NCBI RefSeq assembly: GCF_018449635.1
Contig: NZ_JAAVUV010000021.1
Location: 1-49,327, forward strand
Direction of reading: 5' to 3'
Origin: Caballeronia sp. dw_276
GTDB taxonomy: Bacteria; Pseudomonadota; Gammaproteobacteria; Burkholderiales; Burkholderiaceae
DNA length: 49,327 nucleotides
Shown: positions 1 to 7,821 of the stretch, piece after piece
Layout of the letters: each line of letters opens with the position of its first letter
Numbering within the stretch: the stretch's first letter is position 1
Notes under the pieces: model-generated
What the model was told of the DNA's origin: nothing
Seen by the model: the letters and a program-made list of their open reading frames with translations, nothing else
Database searches by the model: none
Translations under genes and position numbers: made by a program

Positions 1-151
1 TAAAAGTGGGGTTTTTGCGTTTACAGGCTCATTCTCGACCAAGTCCAGAGTCGGAGAGGAATCTGTCCTTCCATCGGCTTGGTGGGTATCAACACGCTAA
101 AATAGCGCTTCTGCCCAAAGTCCAGGGCGTCTGCAAAACAATCAGGTCCCC

Positions 152-1765
152 ATGTTACGTTTAAGCGAAATCAAGCTTCCGCTTGAGCATTCGGAAAGCG
201 AGCTCGAGTCGGCTGTTCGCTCGCGCCTTGCGCTTATTCACGTCCCGTCCGATGGCCTCATCCGCTATACGGTGTTTCGTCGCGCGCATGATGCCCGGAA
301 ACGCTCCGACATCAAGCTCACGTATATCGTCGATGTGGAAGTTCTCGACGAAGCGGCCGTCCTTCAACATCTCGACGATCAGCCGCATTGTTCCGTCACA
401 CCCGACATGGCTTATAAGTTCGTGGCGAAAGCGCCCGAACAGATGACTTCGCCGAGACCGGTCGTGATTGGCATGGGCCCGTGCGGCTTGTTCGCCGGGC
501 TCATTCTTGCGCAGATGGGATTTCGCCCGATCATCCTCGAACGCGGCAAAGCGGTTCGCGAACGGACCAAGGACACGTGGGGTCTGTGGCGCAAAAACGT
601 ATTAAACCCGGAATCGAACGTGCAGTTCGGCGAAGGTGGGGCCGGTACTTTTTCGGACGGCAAGCTATATAGCCAGATCAAAGATCCTAAGCATTACGGG
701 CGCAAAGTTCTCGATGAATTCGTGCTTGCCGGTGCGCCGGAGGACATTCTCTACTTGAGCCGGCCGCATATCGGTACGTTCCGGCTGGTCGGGATGGTCG
801 AGAAAATGCGCGCCACCATTCACCAGCTCGGCGGGGAAGTGCGGTTCGATACTCGAGTCGAAGATATCGAGATTGAAAACGGGAAGGTTCGCGGGCTGAC
901 GCTTTCCAATGGCGAGACGCTGCGTTGTGATCATGTCGTGTTGTCGGTGGGACATAGCGCGCGGGACACGTTCGAGATGTTGCATCGCCGGGGCGTGTAT
1001 ATGGAAGCGAAGCCGTTTTCGCTCGGGTTTCGGATCGAACATCCGCAAGGGTTGATCGATCGGAGCCGGTTCGGGAAGTTCGCCGGACACAAGCTGCTGG
1101 GTGCGGCTGACTATAAGGTTGTTCATCATTGCAGCAACGGGCGCGCGGTTTATAGCTTTTGCATGTGTCCGGGCGGGACCGTAGTGGCCGCGACGTCGGA
1201 GCCGGGCCGGGTCGTCACAAACGGCATGAGCCAGTATTCGCGAAATGAGCGAAATGCGAACGCCGGGATCGTCGTTGGGATCACGCCGGAGGATTTTCCG
1301 GGCGGTCCCCTGGCTGGCATAGCGTTTCAGCGGCAATGGGAAGAACGGGCGTTCGAGCTTGGCGGCGGCGATTATTCGGCGCCGGCGCAATTGGTCGGCG
1401 ATTTCATCGCGCGTCGGGCATCGACCGAACTTGGTTCAGTCGAGCCATCGTATAAACCGGGTGTGCGCATGACCGATTTGAGCAGCGCATTGCCTGATTA
1501 CGTGGTCGAGGCTATTCGCGAAGCGCTGCCTCAGATCGATAAAAAAATCCCTGGCTTCGCCATGCACGACGCCGTGCTGACCGGCGTGGAGACGCGTACG
1601 TCATCGCCCATACGCGTGCGCCGGAAGGACAATTATCAAAGCATGAATGTCGATGGGCTGTACCCTGCGGGCGAAGGCGCAGGCTACGCCGGCGGCATTT
1701 ATTCGGCGGCGATCGATGGGATCGAAGTGGCCGAAGCGCTCGCGTTGGACATGATGGCGAAGTAG
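152..1765 (+). CDS. NAD(P)/FAD-dependent oxidoreductase (COG2509-like)
   Basis: This 537-residue flavoprotein has a small N-terminal domain (about residues 1-95). A dinucleotide-binding fold follows, with the glycine motif GMGPCG at residues 107-112 and an acidic/basic strand end (ILERG) that holds the ribose of FAD. Near the C terminus, YPAGEGAGYAGG is the second FAD-contact loop typical of this group. Proteins of this type are annotated as uncharacterised FAD-dependent dehydrogenases; the substrate is unknown and nothing nearby suggests one. The ATG at 152 is preceded by only a weak AGGT ribosome-binding site, but the reading frame and domain start agree with it. The gene converges on the next gene with a single base between the stop codons. 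Family is confident; function is not assigned. Confidence 0.85.
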   Translation: MLRLSEIKLPLEHSESELESAVRSRLALIHVPSDGLIRYTVFRRAHDARKRSDIKLTYIVDVEVLDEAAVLQHLDDQPHCSVTPDMAYKFVAKAPEQMTSPRPVVIGMGPCGLFAGLILAQMGFRPIILERGKAVRERTKDTWGLWRKNVLNPESNVQFGEGGAGTFSDGKLYSQIKDPKHYGRKVLDEFVLAGAPEDILYLSRPHIGTFRLVGMVEKMRATIHQLGGEVRFDTRVEDIEIENGKVRGLTLSNGETLRCDHVVLSVGHSARDTFEMLHRRGVYMEAKPFSLGFRIEHPQGLIDRSRFGKFAGHKLLGAADYKVVHHCSNGRAVYSFCMCPGGTVVAATSEPGRVVTNGMSQYSRNERNANAGIVVGITPEDFPGGPLAGIAFQRQWEERAFELGGGDYSAPAQLVGDFIARRASTELGSVEPSYKPGVRMTDLSSALPDYVVEAIREALPQIDKKIPGFAMHDAVLTGVETRTSSPIRVRRKDNYQSMNVDGLYPAGEGAGYAGGIYSAAIDGIEVAEALALDMMAK

Positions 1766-1766
1766 A

Positions 1767-2882
1767 TCAGTGCAGCGCGGCTAGCAGCCGTTTCTGTTCG
1801 ATCTCCAAACCCAGTTCGCGTGCGAGATCGATCACCGGTTTGAATCGGCGTTGTTTCTTCTCCGCGTGATTTCGCGCGATGTCCGCTAACCGATGATCGA
1901 GGAAAGGATTCTCGAAGCGATTGCGGACATCGACGAGATAGGCGCGCGCGGCATCGTGCTTGCCTAATGCGTCGAAGACGGGCAGCACTTCATCCTGCCA
2001 CACCGACTCCAGCGTCTCGCGCCATGCGTTGTTGCGCATTGCATCCAGGACATTCGCGCAGGCAGATTGATCGGCGAGCCAGAGTTCGGCGAGCATCGTG
2101 TGCCCAAGATTCAGCAGCAAAAGCTTGAGGCGCTCGTAGTGAGCGAGGTCATCGGTGACGACGATGTCTTCGTGCTCGCACGGCAAGACCATGTTCGCCT
2201 GGCGCTCGATGGCCCAGAGCGCATAAGGCTCGGCTATTGCGCCCACCGGATGAATCGGCTCCGAGACAATCCGGTCGACAAGCGAATTCACCCAGACGCA
2301 ATCGTGTTGAAGATAACGAATGAACGCGTCGTCTGCGTGCCATTGATTCGCGATGCTGAGGACCGCGTCTCGCAAGGTATCGCCATTGTGCGAAACCAGT
2401 TCGCATGGCAGCAACGTGATCGGTTCGGCCCCGGCGATAAACCTGTCATGCAGCAACGCAGCAAGTTTCGCTGGAAATCCACGCGGTACGGAGGGGCTTT
2501 CGAATCCTTGGGCGATGTCCTCATCGAAGGAAACGTATCCCGTGTCACCCGTGTTCGATACGACGACCTTCACGTCATGCCGGATGCATTCACGAAGCGT
2601 CGGCCAGTCATCTGCGGCGTTCAAGGCTTCGGTGATCGCGTCGCATTGCACGGTTTCATCGATGGTCGCATTGCCTTTTCTGCCGCGGATTCTCACGGGA
2701 TAGGCACTCGAGGCACGCAACGCATCGATCCGCGCCCGGCTTTCAGCGCTCTCCGTTGTTTGCACGACGGTAATGCGGCCAAGCGCCTTCGAAGGATCGT
2801 GCCGCAAGGCTTGCGCTATGAAAAAATCCACGTGCGCCTGAAGGAACCGGCTCGTGCCGAATTGCAGAATGGGATTGCTCAT
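1767..2882 (-). CDS. Mannitol dehydrogenase family protein (UxaB/UxuB-like hexuronate reductase)
   Basis: About 371 residues of the long-chain mannitol dehydrogenase / tagaturonate-fructuronate reductase family, which reduces a keto-sugar acid or oxidises a sugar alcohol with NAD(H). The N-terminal FGTSRFLQAH motif belongs to the nucleotide-binding domain. The family catalytic pattern K-x4-N-x2-H is present in the C-terminal half (K253, N258, H261). The ATG at 2882 is preferred; an upstream GTG at 2897 would overlap the preceding gene. It lies 8 bases downstream of the zinc dehydrogenase, so the two are very likely one transcript. From context I infer reduction of D-fructuronate or D-tagaturonate made by the neighbouring enzyme. 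Family confident, substrate inferred. Confidence 0.82.
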   Translation of the reverse strand: MSNPILQFGTSRFLQAHVDFFIAQALRHDPSKALGRITVVQTTESAESRARIDALRASSAYPVRIRGRKGNATIDETVQCDAITEALNAADDWPTLRECIRHDVKVVVSNTGDTGYVSFDEDIAQGFESPSVPRGFPAKLAALLHDRFIAGAEPITLLPCELVSHNGDTLRDAVLSIANQWHADDAFIRYLQHDCVWVNSLVDRIVSEPIHPVGAIAEPYALWAIERQANMVLPCEHEDIVVTDDLAHYERLKLLLLNLGHTMLAELWLADQSACANVLDAMRNNAWRETLESVWQDEVLPVFDALGKHDAARAYLVDVRNRFENPFLDHRLADIARNHAEKKQRRFKPVIDLARELGLEIEQKRLLAALH

Positions 2883-2890
2883 TGATGCGC

Positions 2891-3913
2891 TCAACACTCG
2901 ACCAGCGCCTTGATCACGCCAGCCGATGGATCCAGCAGCTTCGAAAACTCATGCGGCAAGTTGCCGAGTTGCAGCGTGTGCGTGTTGAGCGCGGCTGTTG
3001 GAATCAGGCCGGCGCGCATCGCGGTGAGGACGGTTTCGAAGTCGTCGGGCGTGGCGTTGCGGCTCGCGAGCAACGTGGTCTCGCGCTTGTGGAATTCAGG
3101 ATCGGCGAATGAAATGCGATCGCGAACAATCGATATCAACACGTACTTGCCGCCATGCGCAACGAACTCCAGGCCGCGTTCCATGGCTTTGACGTTGCCG
3201 GTGGCATCGAAGACGATATCGAAGAACTCGTGGTCCGTGAGTTCGGCGAGTTGAGTGGCGTCGGTCGCGGCGTCGGTGGTATCGAGGCGCACGATGTGAT
3301 CAGCGTTCAGTTGCGTCTCGCAGAACTTCAGGCGATCTTCCCGGCTATCGAGCACGGTCACTTCTGCGCCGCGCAACTTGGCGAAAATCATCGCCGCCAT
3401 GCCGATGGGACCCGCGCCCACCACGAGCGCGCGCTGCTTCGGCTGCACGTCGGCGCGTGCGACGGCGTGCGCGCCGATCGCGAGGAATTCGATCATCGCG
3501 GCTTGATCGAGTGTGACGCCATCGGCTTTGAACACGAAGGCTTGCGGCACGGCCAGTTGCTCGACCAGACCGCCGTCGGTATGCACGCCCAGGACGCGAA
3601 TGTTCATGCAGCAATTCGGTTTCTTCGCGCGGCACGCAATGCATTTTCCGCACGCGAGGTAAGGCATCACGTAGACCTGATCGCCTTTCGCGACGCGCGC
3701 GCCCGACGGCGCCGATTCGACAATTCCCGACAATTCATGTCCCATCACGCGCGGATAGGCGAGAAACGGTTGGTTTCCGGTAAAGATGTGCAGGTCCGTG
3801 CCGCACACGCCGACGCGTTTGATGCGAATCAGGACGTCGTCGGGTCCGGCTTCCGGAGACGGCCGATCGATCAGGACAAGGGAGCCGGGTTGTTCGCAGA
3901 TGACAGTTTTCAT
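2891..3913 (-). CDS. Zinc-binding alcohol dehydrogenase (L-gulonate/L-galactonate 5-dehydrogenase-like)
   Basis: A medium-chain zinc dehydrogenase of 340 residues. Catalytic zinc ligands are C37 and the H59-E60 pair; the structural zinc cluster is C88, C91, C94 and C101/C102. A Rossmann motif (VVGAGPIGMAA) follows near residue 165. It resembles the sub-family that oxidises L-galactonate, L-gulonate or related sugar acids at C5. The ATG at 3913 gives the canonical MKTVICEQPG start; an ATG at 3946 would add 11 non-conserved residues, and neither has a clear ribosome-binding site. It is the first gene of a two-gene transcript with the mannitol-dehydrogenase-family gene and is divergent from the GntR regulator. 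The exact substrate cannot be read from sequence. Confidence 0.85.
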   Translation of the reverse strand: MKTVICEQPGSLVLIDRPSPEAGPDDVLIRIKRVGVCGTDLHIFTGNQPFLAYPRVMGHELSGIVESAPSGARVAKGDQVYVMPYLACGKCIACRAKKPNCCMNIRVLGVHTDGGLVEQLAVPQAFVFKADGVTLDQAAMIEFLAIGAHAVARADVQPKQRALVVGAGPIGMAAMIFAKLRGAEVTVLDSREDRLKFCETQLNADHIVRLDTTDAATDATQLAELTDHEFFDIVFDATGNVKAMERGLEFVAHGGKYVLISIVRDRISFADPEFHKRETTLLASRNATPDDFETVLTAMRAGLIPTAALNTHTLQLGNLPHEFSKLLDPSAGVIKALVEC

Positions 3914-3926
3914 GTGATTGATTGTT

Positions 3927-4009
3927 TTGGCCTTACCAGAGTGCATGTTAGTTTCGTAAAAGACAACTGGTCAAGCCAATTTGCCGTCAATGCGGGTTTG
4001 GCCTGACCA
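3927..4009. promoter_or_regulatory. Three copies of a 12-bp operator-like motif (GntR control region)
   Basis: Three near-identical words of consensus TTGGCYTKACCA lie between the divergent dehydrogenase and GntR genes: TTGGCCTTACCA at 3927-3938, the same motif on the opposite strand at 3968-3979 (TTGGCTTGACCA read in reverse) and TTGGCCTGACCA at 3998-4009. Start-to-start spacings of 41 and 30 bases are close to whole helical turns, so the sites could face the same side of the DNA. The TGG...CCA ends resemble operators of FadR-subfamily GntR proteins. I infer that the adjacent regulator binds here. Confidence 0.55.
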
Positions 4010-4087
4010 TTGCCGTCGGCGAATGTTTAGAATTCACGCGTTCAGCCGGCGAAAACCGGCGGGTGATACTGCAGAAAAGGAAACCTT

Positions 4088-4795
4088 GTGGCTGGCAAAC
4101 CCATCGAAACGCGTCGTCTCTACCTCCAGATCGCCGACAAACTGCGCGCGCTCATCGACGAAAAGGGTTTCGCGCCGAACGGCCGCTTGCCGTCCGAGCG
4201 CGAACTGGCGTTGATGCTCGGCGTGTCGCGTCCATCCGTGCGCGAGGCGCTCGTGGCGCTGGAACTGGAAGGGCGTGTCGAGATCCGGATGGGATCGGGC
4301 GTCTATATTTGCGCGACGCCGGCGCCGGGTTCCCGTCCGGCCTTGCTTGCCGGTACAGAACTCGGCGAAAGCCCGCTGGAAATCATGACGGCGCGCATGG
4401 TGATCGAAGGCGCGATTGCCGCGAGCGTCGCGGCATTCGCCAAGCCCAAGGCGCTCAGGGCGTTGCGCGACATCTACGAGGACATGGCAAGGCAAGTCGC
4501 GCATGGCCAGATTCCGCTTGCAGCGGATCGCGCGTTCCACATGGCCGTGGCGCAAATGTCGGGAAATGACGTGCTGGTACGTACCGTTGCAGGTCTCTTC
4601 GATGAACGGCATAGCCCGTTGTCATCAACGTTGCGTGGGCATTTCGAGGGGGATGAAACGTGGGCAGACGCGCTGAGCGAGCATAAGGAAATACTCGACG
4701 CGCTTGAAGCGCGCGATGCGATCCAGGCCCAGGCTGCCATGCAGCGCCATCTGAAAGCGTCTTACGAGCGGCTGATGACACGCCGCAAGCATTGA
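4088..4795 (+). CDS. FadR-subfamily GntR transcriptional regulator
   Basis: 235 residues with an N-terminal winged helix (about residues 8-78; LPSERELALMLGVSRPSVRE spans the recognition helix) and a C-terminal all-helical FCD ligand domain (about 100-225). The FCD metal-site pattern is visible as D/H residues in AADRAFHMAV, SEHKEIL and MQRHLKASYE. Such proteins are usually repressors released by a sugar acid or other carboxylic acid. The gene is divergent from the two dehydrogenase genes, and the 174-base gap carries three copies of a TTGGC..ACCA motif, so local control is likely. The ATG at 4088 follows AAAGGAAACCTT. Regulator family is confident; the inducer (a hexonate or hexuronate) is inference. 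Confidence 0.9.
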   Translation: MAGKPIETRRLYLQIADKLRALIDEKGFAPNGRLPSERELALMLGVSRPSVREALVALELEGRVEIRMGSGVYICATPAPGSRPALLAGTELGESPLEIMTARMVIEGAIAASVAAFAKPKALRALRDIYEDMARQVAHGQIPLAADRAFHMAVAQMSGNDVLVRTVAGLFDERHSPLSSTLRGHFEGDETWADALSEHKEILDALEARDAIQAQAAMQRHLKASYERLMTRRKH

Positions 4796-4860
4796 GAGTT
4801 TGCTTCAAGCCAGTCGAGGCAAAGGTCGAACTGGCCGCAGGGACATCGCTACATGCACGC

Positions 4861-5181
4861 TCAGCCCGGGTAAGCCTCGTCGACTTTCAGCCCGGCGAGC
4901 TTGAAGATCACGCGCAACGTCTGCGGCGCGATCTCGCGACGCGAAGCGAGCGTCGTCAGTACAAAATCCATGACCTTGGCGTACTTGAGCATCGTCAAGC
5001 ACGTTTCCATGTCGGTGGTTCCGTCGCGCATGGCTTCTGCAAGCCGAAGCATTTCGCCGGAAATTTCTCGAGCCATCTCCAGTTCCAGTTGTTGCTTTTC
5101 GCTCCATTCCGGCAATGCGGTGAGCTTGGCGAGCATTTCTTGAAACTGCCGTTCGGCTTTACTGTCTCGGATTGGGTCCAT
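4861..5181 (-). CDS. Hypothetical protein, small and helical
   Basis: A 106-residue protein I do not recognise. It is charged, predicted mostly alpha-helical, with no signal peptide, membrane segment or cysteine pair. The start is decided by a GAGGA ribosome-binding site 5 bases before the ATG at 5181; the upstream in-frame ATG at 5193 is poorly placed. Codon usage looks native. It converges with the GntR gene (65 bases between ends) and has a 414-base gap upstream, so it is probably transcribed alone. No function is proposed. Confidence 0.65.
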   Translation of the reverse strand: MDPIRDSKAERQFQEMLAKLTALPEWSEKQQLELEMAREISGEMLRLAEAMRDGTTDMETCLTMLKYAKVMDFVLTTLASRREIAPQTLRVIFKLAGLKVDEAYPG

Positions 5182-5595
5182 TGCCGTCCTCATTTCGTTC
5201 GCGTGTTCCTCAGGGAACGCGCCTTGTGTGCGTGGGTGCTACGTAACAGGCAGCGCGTGGTTACGAGACTCGGTACATCTCACCGGTCATCGGTTAATCG
5301 CGCTCGCCCTTGGCTACAGGCTTGTTGTTCGATTTGTTTCGCGGCTTCATGCCGCCGTTGCGTCTATCCGTCCCGTGGTTGTCCCGTTCTAAATGCACGA
5401 AATGTTCCATCTGAAACCGGTGAGCTTCGACCGAGTGATGACGACAATCGAACGCTTACCAATTCCTGACGCTGCGTTGTGCGGGAGCGTCTTTGCGCTT
5501 TTGGGTAAACTTGCGCATTTGCACCGATACATCCAGCGGTTAGCGCACACTTCGCGCTAAATCCCTCCGCAAAAAATCCCTACGGTATCCAGACG
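5182..5595. other. 414-base non-coding gap with one hairpin
   Basis: This gap lies between two divergent genes and must hold both promoters, but I see no convincing -35/-10 pair. The one clear structure is a perfect 7-bp inverted repeat, TTAGCGC / GCGCTAA with a 7-base loop, at 5540-5560, 35 bases before the methyltransferase start. It has no following T-run, so it is not a terminator; it could be an operator or a leader hairpin. No tRNA or open reading frame with protein-like character is seen. Confidence 0.4.
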
Positions 5596-6501
5596 ATGGC
5601 CAAGAAGTCCCGGGCGTTGAACGCGCCCAATGCATCATCGGATTCGTCCGACCAAAAACCGGAGGCCAGCTCGACGGGCGACAAGCACGACATTCGTCCC
5701 GGGCAATCCATCGAGCTTTTGAAGGAACTGCATATCCTTACCCGCGACGGCAAGATGAATCAAGACAGCCGCCGCAAGCTGAAACAGGTCTATCACCTGT
5801 TTCAGTTCATCGAGCCCTTGCTTGCGGAAATTCATGCAAAGCAGGGTTCGGTGACGCTGGTTGATCATGGTGCAGGCAAGTCTTACCTTGGCTTCATTCT
5901 CTACGATCTCTACTTCAAAGCTCTGCGCGATCGGTCACATATCTATGGAATTGAGACGCGCCCTGAACTGGTTGAAAAGTCGGAGGAATTGGCCGCGCGT
6001 TTGGGCTTCGAGGGGATGTCGTTTCTCAATTTGTCGGTGGCTGAATCGACCACGTCAGACCGGTTGCCGGAAACGGTGGATGTCGTCACGGCTTTGCATG
6101 CATGCAATACCGCAACCGACGACGCCATTCATTTCGCCCTGGAGAAAAAGGCGAAAACCATCGTGGTCGTGCCGTGTTGCCAGGCAGAAGTAGCCGCTGT
6201 TCTACGCAAGAACAAAGGCCATTCGTTATCGAAGAATGTGTTGACGGAAATGTGGCGGCATCCGCTGCATACGCGCGAGTTCGGCAGCCAGATCACGAAC
6301 GTCTTGCGATGCCTGCAACTGGAGTCGCATGGTTATCAGGTCAGCGTGACGGAGCTCGTCGGCTGGGAGCATTCGATGAAAAACGAATTGATCATCGCGC
6401 AATTCAAGGACTTACCGCGCGGAAAACCCGCGCAACGTCTGTCCGATGTCCTCGAAACGCTCGGTCTGGAGGAGATGCGTGAGCGCTTCTTTACGGCTTG
6501 A
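5596..6501 (+). CDS. Class I SAM-dependent methyltransferase (Methyltransf_32-like)
   Basis: 301 residues. The first 35 are low-complexity and rich in Ser, Asp and Lys, probably disordered. The fold then shows a SAM-binding motif DHGAGKSYLGF at residues 90-100, an acidic strand end (YGIETRPELV), and the paired LHAC (167-170) and PCC (193-195) motifs. That combination resembles the methyltransferase domain found in RRNAD1/METTL25 and GSTCD-type proteins rather than a named bacterial rRNA enzyme. The substrate is unknown; an RNA or protein target is possible. Its 3' end overlaps the DUF1415 gene tail to tail by 11 bases. The ATG at 5596 has no strong ribosome-binding site. Confidence 0.8.
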   Translation: MAKKSRALNAPNASSDSSDQKPEASSTGDKHDIRPGQSIELLKELHILTRDGKMNQDSRRKLKQVYHLFQFIEPLLAEIHAKQGSVTLVDHGAGKSYLGFILYDLYFKALRDRSHIYGIETRPELVEKSEELAARLGFEGMSFLNLSVAESTTSDRLPETVDVVTALHACNTATDDAIHFALEKKAKTIVVVPCCQAEVAAVLRKNKGHSLSKNVLTEMWRHPLHTREFGSQITNVLRCLQLESHGYQVSVTELVGWEHSMKNELIIAQFKDLPRGKPAQRLSDVLETLGLEEMRERFFTA

Positions 6502-7045
6502 GATCGATGTCGCGTTTCATCTGTTCTTGCCAGCCGGCTTGCCCTAAACGGCGCAACGTCGACATGTTCCGCTCGTAGATATCGGCGGCGTCGGGGAAGG
6601 CATCCACGGCGCGTTCTATGCTCGCTTCGCGCAGCAAATGGAAGATCGGATAGGGCGCGCGGTTCGTGAAATTTTCGATGTCGTCGGGACTGGCGTCATC
6701 GAACTGATAGTCGGGGTGGAAACTCGCGATTTGCAGTTCGCCTTCGAGCTTGAGTTGCTTGAGCAGCGTATCGGCGAAATGAAGTGCGTCGTTGTACTCA
6801 GCGAAATCGCCCAGGGTGTAAGGAACGATCAGCAAGGTGGTGTCGGTTTCTTCGGGGTCTGAATCGGCGAGATGCTTGAGCTCGCTTTCCAGATCGGCCA
6901 GCACGTCCTCGAACGTACGCGCCTCGCTTACCGCGTAGCGAATCTGTTCTTTCACATACACGGCTTTGGCAAATGGGCACAGGTTCAGCCCGATAACCGC
7001 CTGCGTCAGCCAATGCCGCGTTGCATCGATAATTTCTTCGTTCAT
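6491..7045 (-). CDS. DUF1415 family protein
   Basis: 184 residues matching the DUF1415 family, recognised by the N-terminal stretch with NLCPFA (about residues 20-25) and the conserved FHPDYQF and RAPYPIFHLLRE segments. The family is common in Beta- and Gammaproteobacteria and has no established function. The ATG at 7045 overlaps the stop codon of the TetR gene (ATGA), with an AAGG ribosome-binding site inside that gene, so translation is probably coupled and the two share a transcript. The 3' end overlaps the convergent methyltransferase gene by 11 bases. Family confident; role unknown. Confidence 0.88.
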   Translation of the reverse strand: MNEEIIDATRHWLTQAVIGLNLCPFAKAVYVKEQIRYAVSEARTFEDVLADLESELKHLADSDPEETDTTLLIVPYTLGDFAEYNDALHFADTLLKQLKLEGELQIASFHPDYQFDDASPDDIENFTNRAPYPIFHLLREASIERAVDAFPDAADIYERNMSTLRRLGQAGWQEQMKRDIDLKP

Positions 7046-7686
7046 TTTTCTACCTTGCTTCCAGCGCACGCGCCGCGCACGAGCATCTCCGCAGTCAAGG
7101 GCGCGCTGCGCATTGCGCCGCAGCCAGGTCCGAACGTCTGGCTCGATGCATACACGCCCTCGACCAGCAGCGCGAGCGAATCCGCAAGCAACTGGGGATT
7201 GGCTGCGCCCGCTCCCTCCGACAACTCCAGCAATCGTCCAATCAAATAAGCCTTGTTGCGCGCAACCGATACCCGCGCCGGATGCTCCCGGTCCGCGAAC
7301 TCGCACGCCACGTTCACGAACGGACAGCCGCGATAATCTGGCCGCGACGCGCGTTCGACAAGATCCGCGATGCTTTGCACGAGTCCTTTTGCGGGGTCGC
7401 CGGGATGCTTCGCGATACTCGCCTCGACGCGTTCCCTGAACCGCTCGTCCATGCGCGTGAGATACGCGACCACGAGATCATCCTTCGATGAAAACTGCCG
7501 GTACACGCTCATCTTGTTCACGCCGGCGCGTTCCACGACGGCGTCCACGCTGATTGCGCGAATGCCGTCGCGATAGAAAAGCCGTTCAGCCGCGTCGAGC
7601 AGTTGCTCCTGCGCGGTCGCACCGTCCATGTGCCGGCGCACAGGTTTTTTATCGGCGATAGTGTTTCCAGTCGATGCTCGTACCAC
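7042..7686 (-). CDS. TetR/AcrR family transcriptional regulator
   Basis: A TetR-type repressor with an N-terminal helix-turn-helix (LLDAAERLFYRDG, then the recognition segment VVERAGVNKMSVYRQF) and a divergent ligand domain. I place the start at the GTG at 7686 (214 residues) because it has an AGAGGA site 7 bases upstream. The in-frame ATG at 7722 sits inside the -35 box of the divergent promoter, with a 16-bp operator arm directly upstream and no ribosome-binding site; an ATG at 7629 is a third option. It is co-translated with DUF1415 and divergent from an MFS transporter. It probably represses both itself and the transporter; the ligand is unknown. Confidence 0.86.
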   Translation of the reverse strand: MVRASTGNTIADKKPVRRHMDGATAQEQLLDAAERLFYRDGIRAISVDAVVERAGVNKMSVYRQFSSKDDLVVAYLTRMDERFRERVEASIAKHPGDPAKGLVQSIADLVERASRPDYRGCPFVNVACEFADREHPARVSVARNKAYLIGRLLELSEGAGAANPQLLADSLALLVEGVYASSQTFGPGCGAMRSAPLTAEMLVRGACAGSKVEK

Positions 7687-7715
7687 AGCGATATCCTCTG
7701 AATCCGAAGGGATTC

Positions 7716-7744
7716 TTGACATGTTACCGATCAGTCACTAAGCT
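7716..7744 (+). promoter_or_regulatory. Sigma-70 promoter of the MFS gene
   Basis: A perfect -35 box TTGACA (7716-7721) and a good -10 box TAAGCT (7739-7744) are separated by exactly 17 bases. Sixteen of those 17 bases are the left operator arm, so a bound TetR dimer would block RNA polymerase. Transcription would start near 7751, giving a leader of about 70 bases before the MFS ATG at 7822. Confidence 0.65.
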
Positions 7745-7772
7745 CGCAACCTCAATGTGACTGATCGGTAAC
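7723..7772. promoter_or_regulatory. Double TetR operator (16-bp inverted repeat)
   Basis: GTTACCGATCAGTCAC at 7723-7738 recurs as its exact reverse complement at 7757-7772, with 18 bases between. Each arm is itself an imperfect palindrome centred on CGATCAG/CTGATCG, so this is best read as two TetR dimer sites in mirrored orientation rather than one hairpin. One site fills the promoter spacer and the other lies just after the expected transcription start of the MFS gene. Confidence 0.7.
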
Positions 7773-7821
7773 GTAGAGGCCGATCCGTCACGCGAAAAAC
7801 GATGAAAAACCGGAGCGAAGC

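Noticed and set aside
665..1390. 241-codon frame opposite the first oxidoreductase
   Set aside because: Antisense shadow of a gene with intact FAD motifs; the translation is Arg/Pro/His-rich with no family features.
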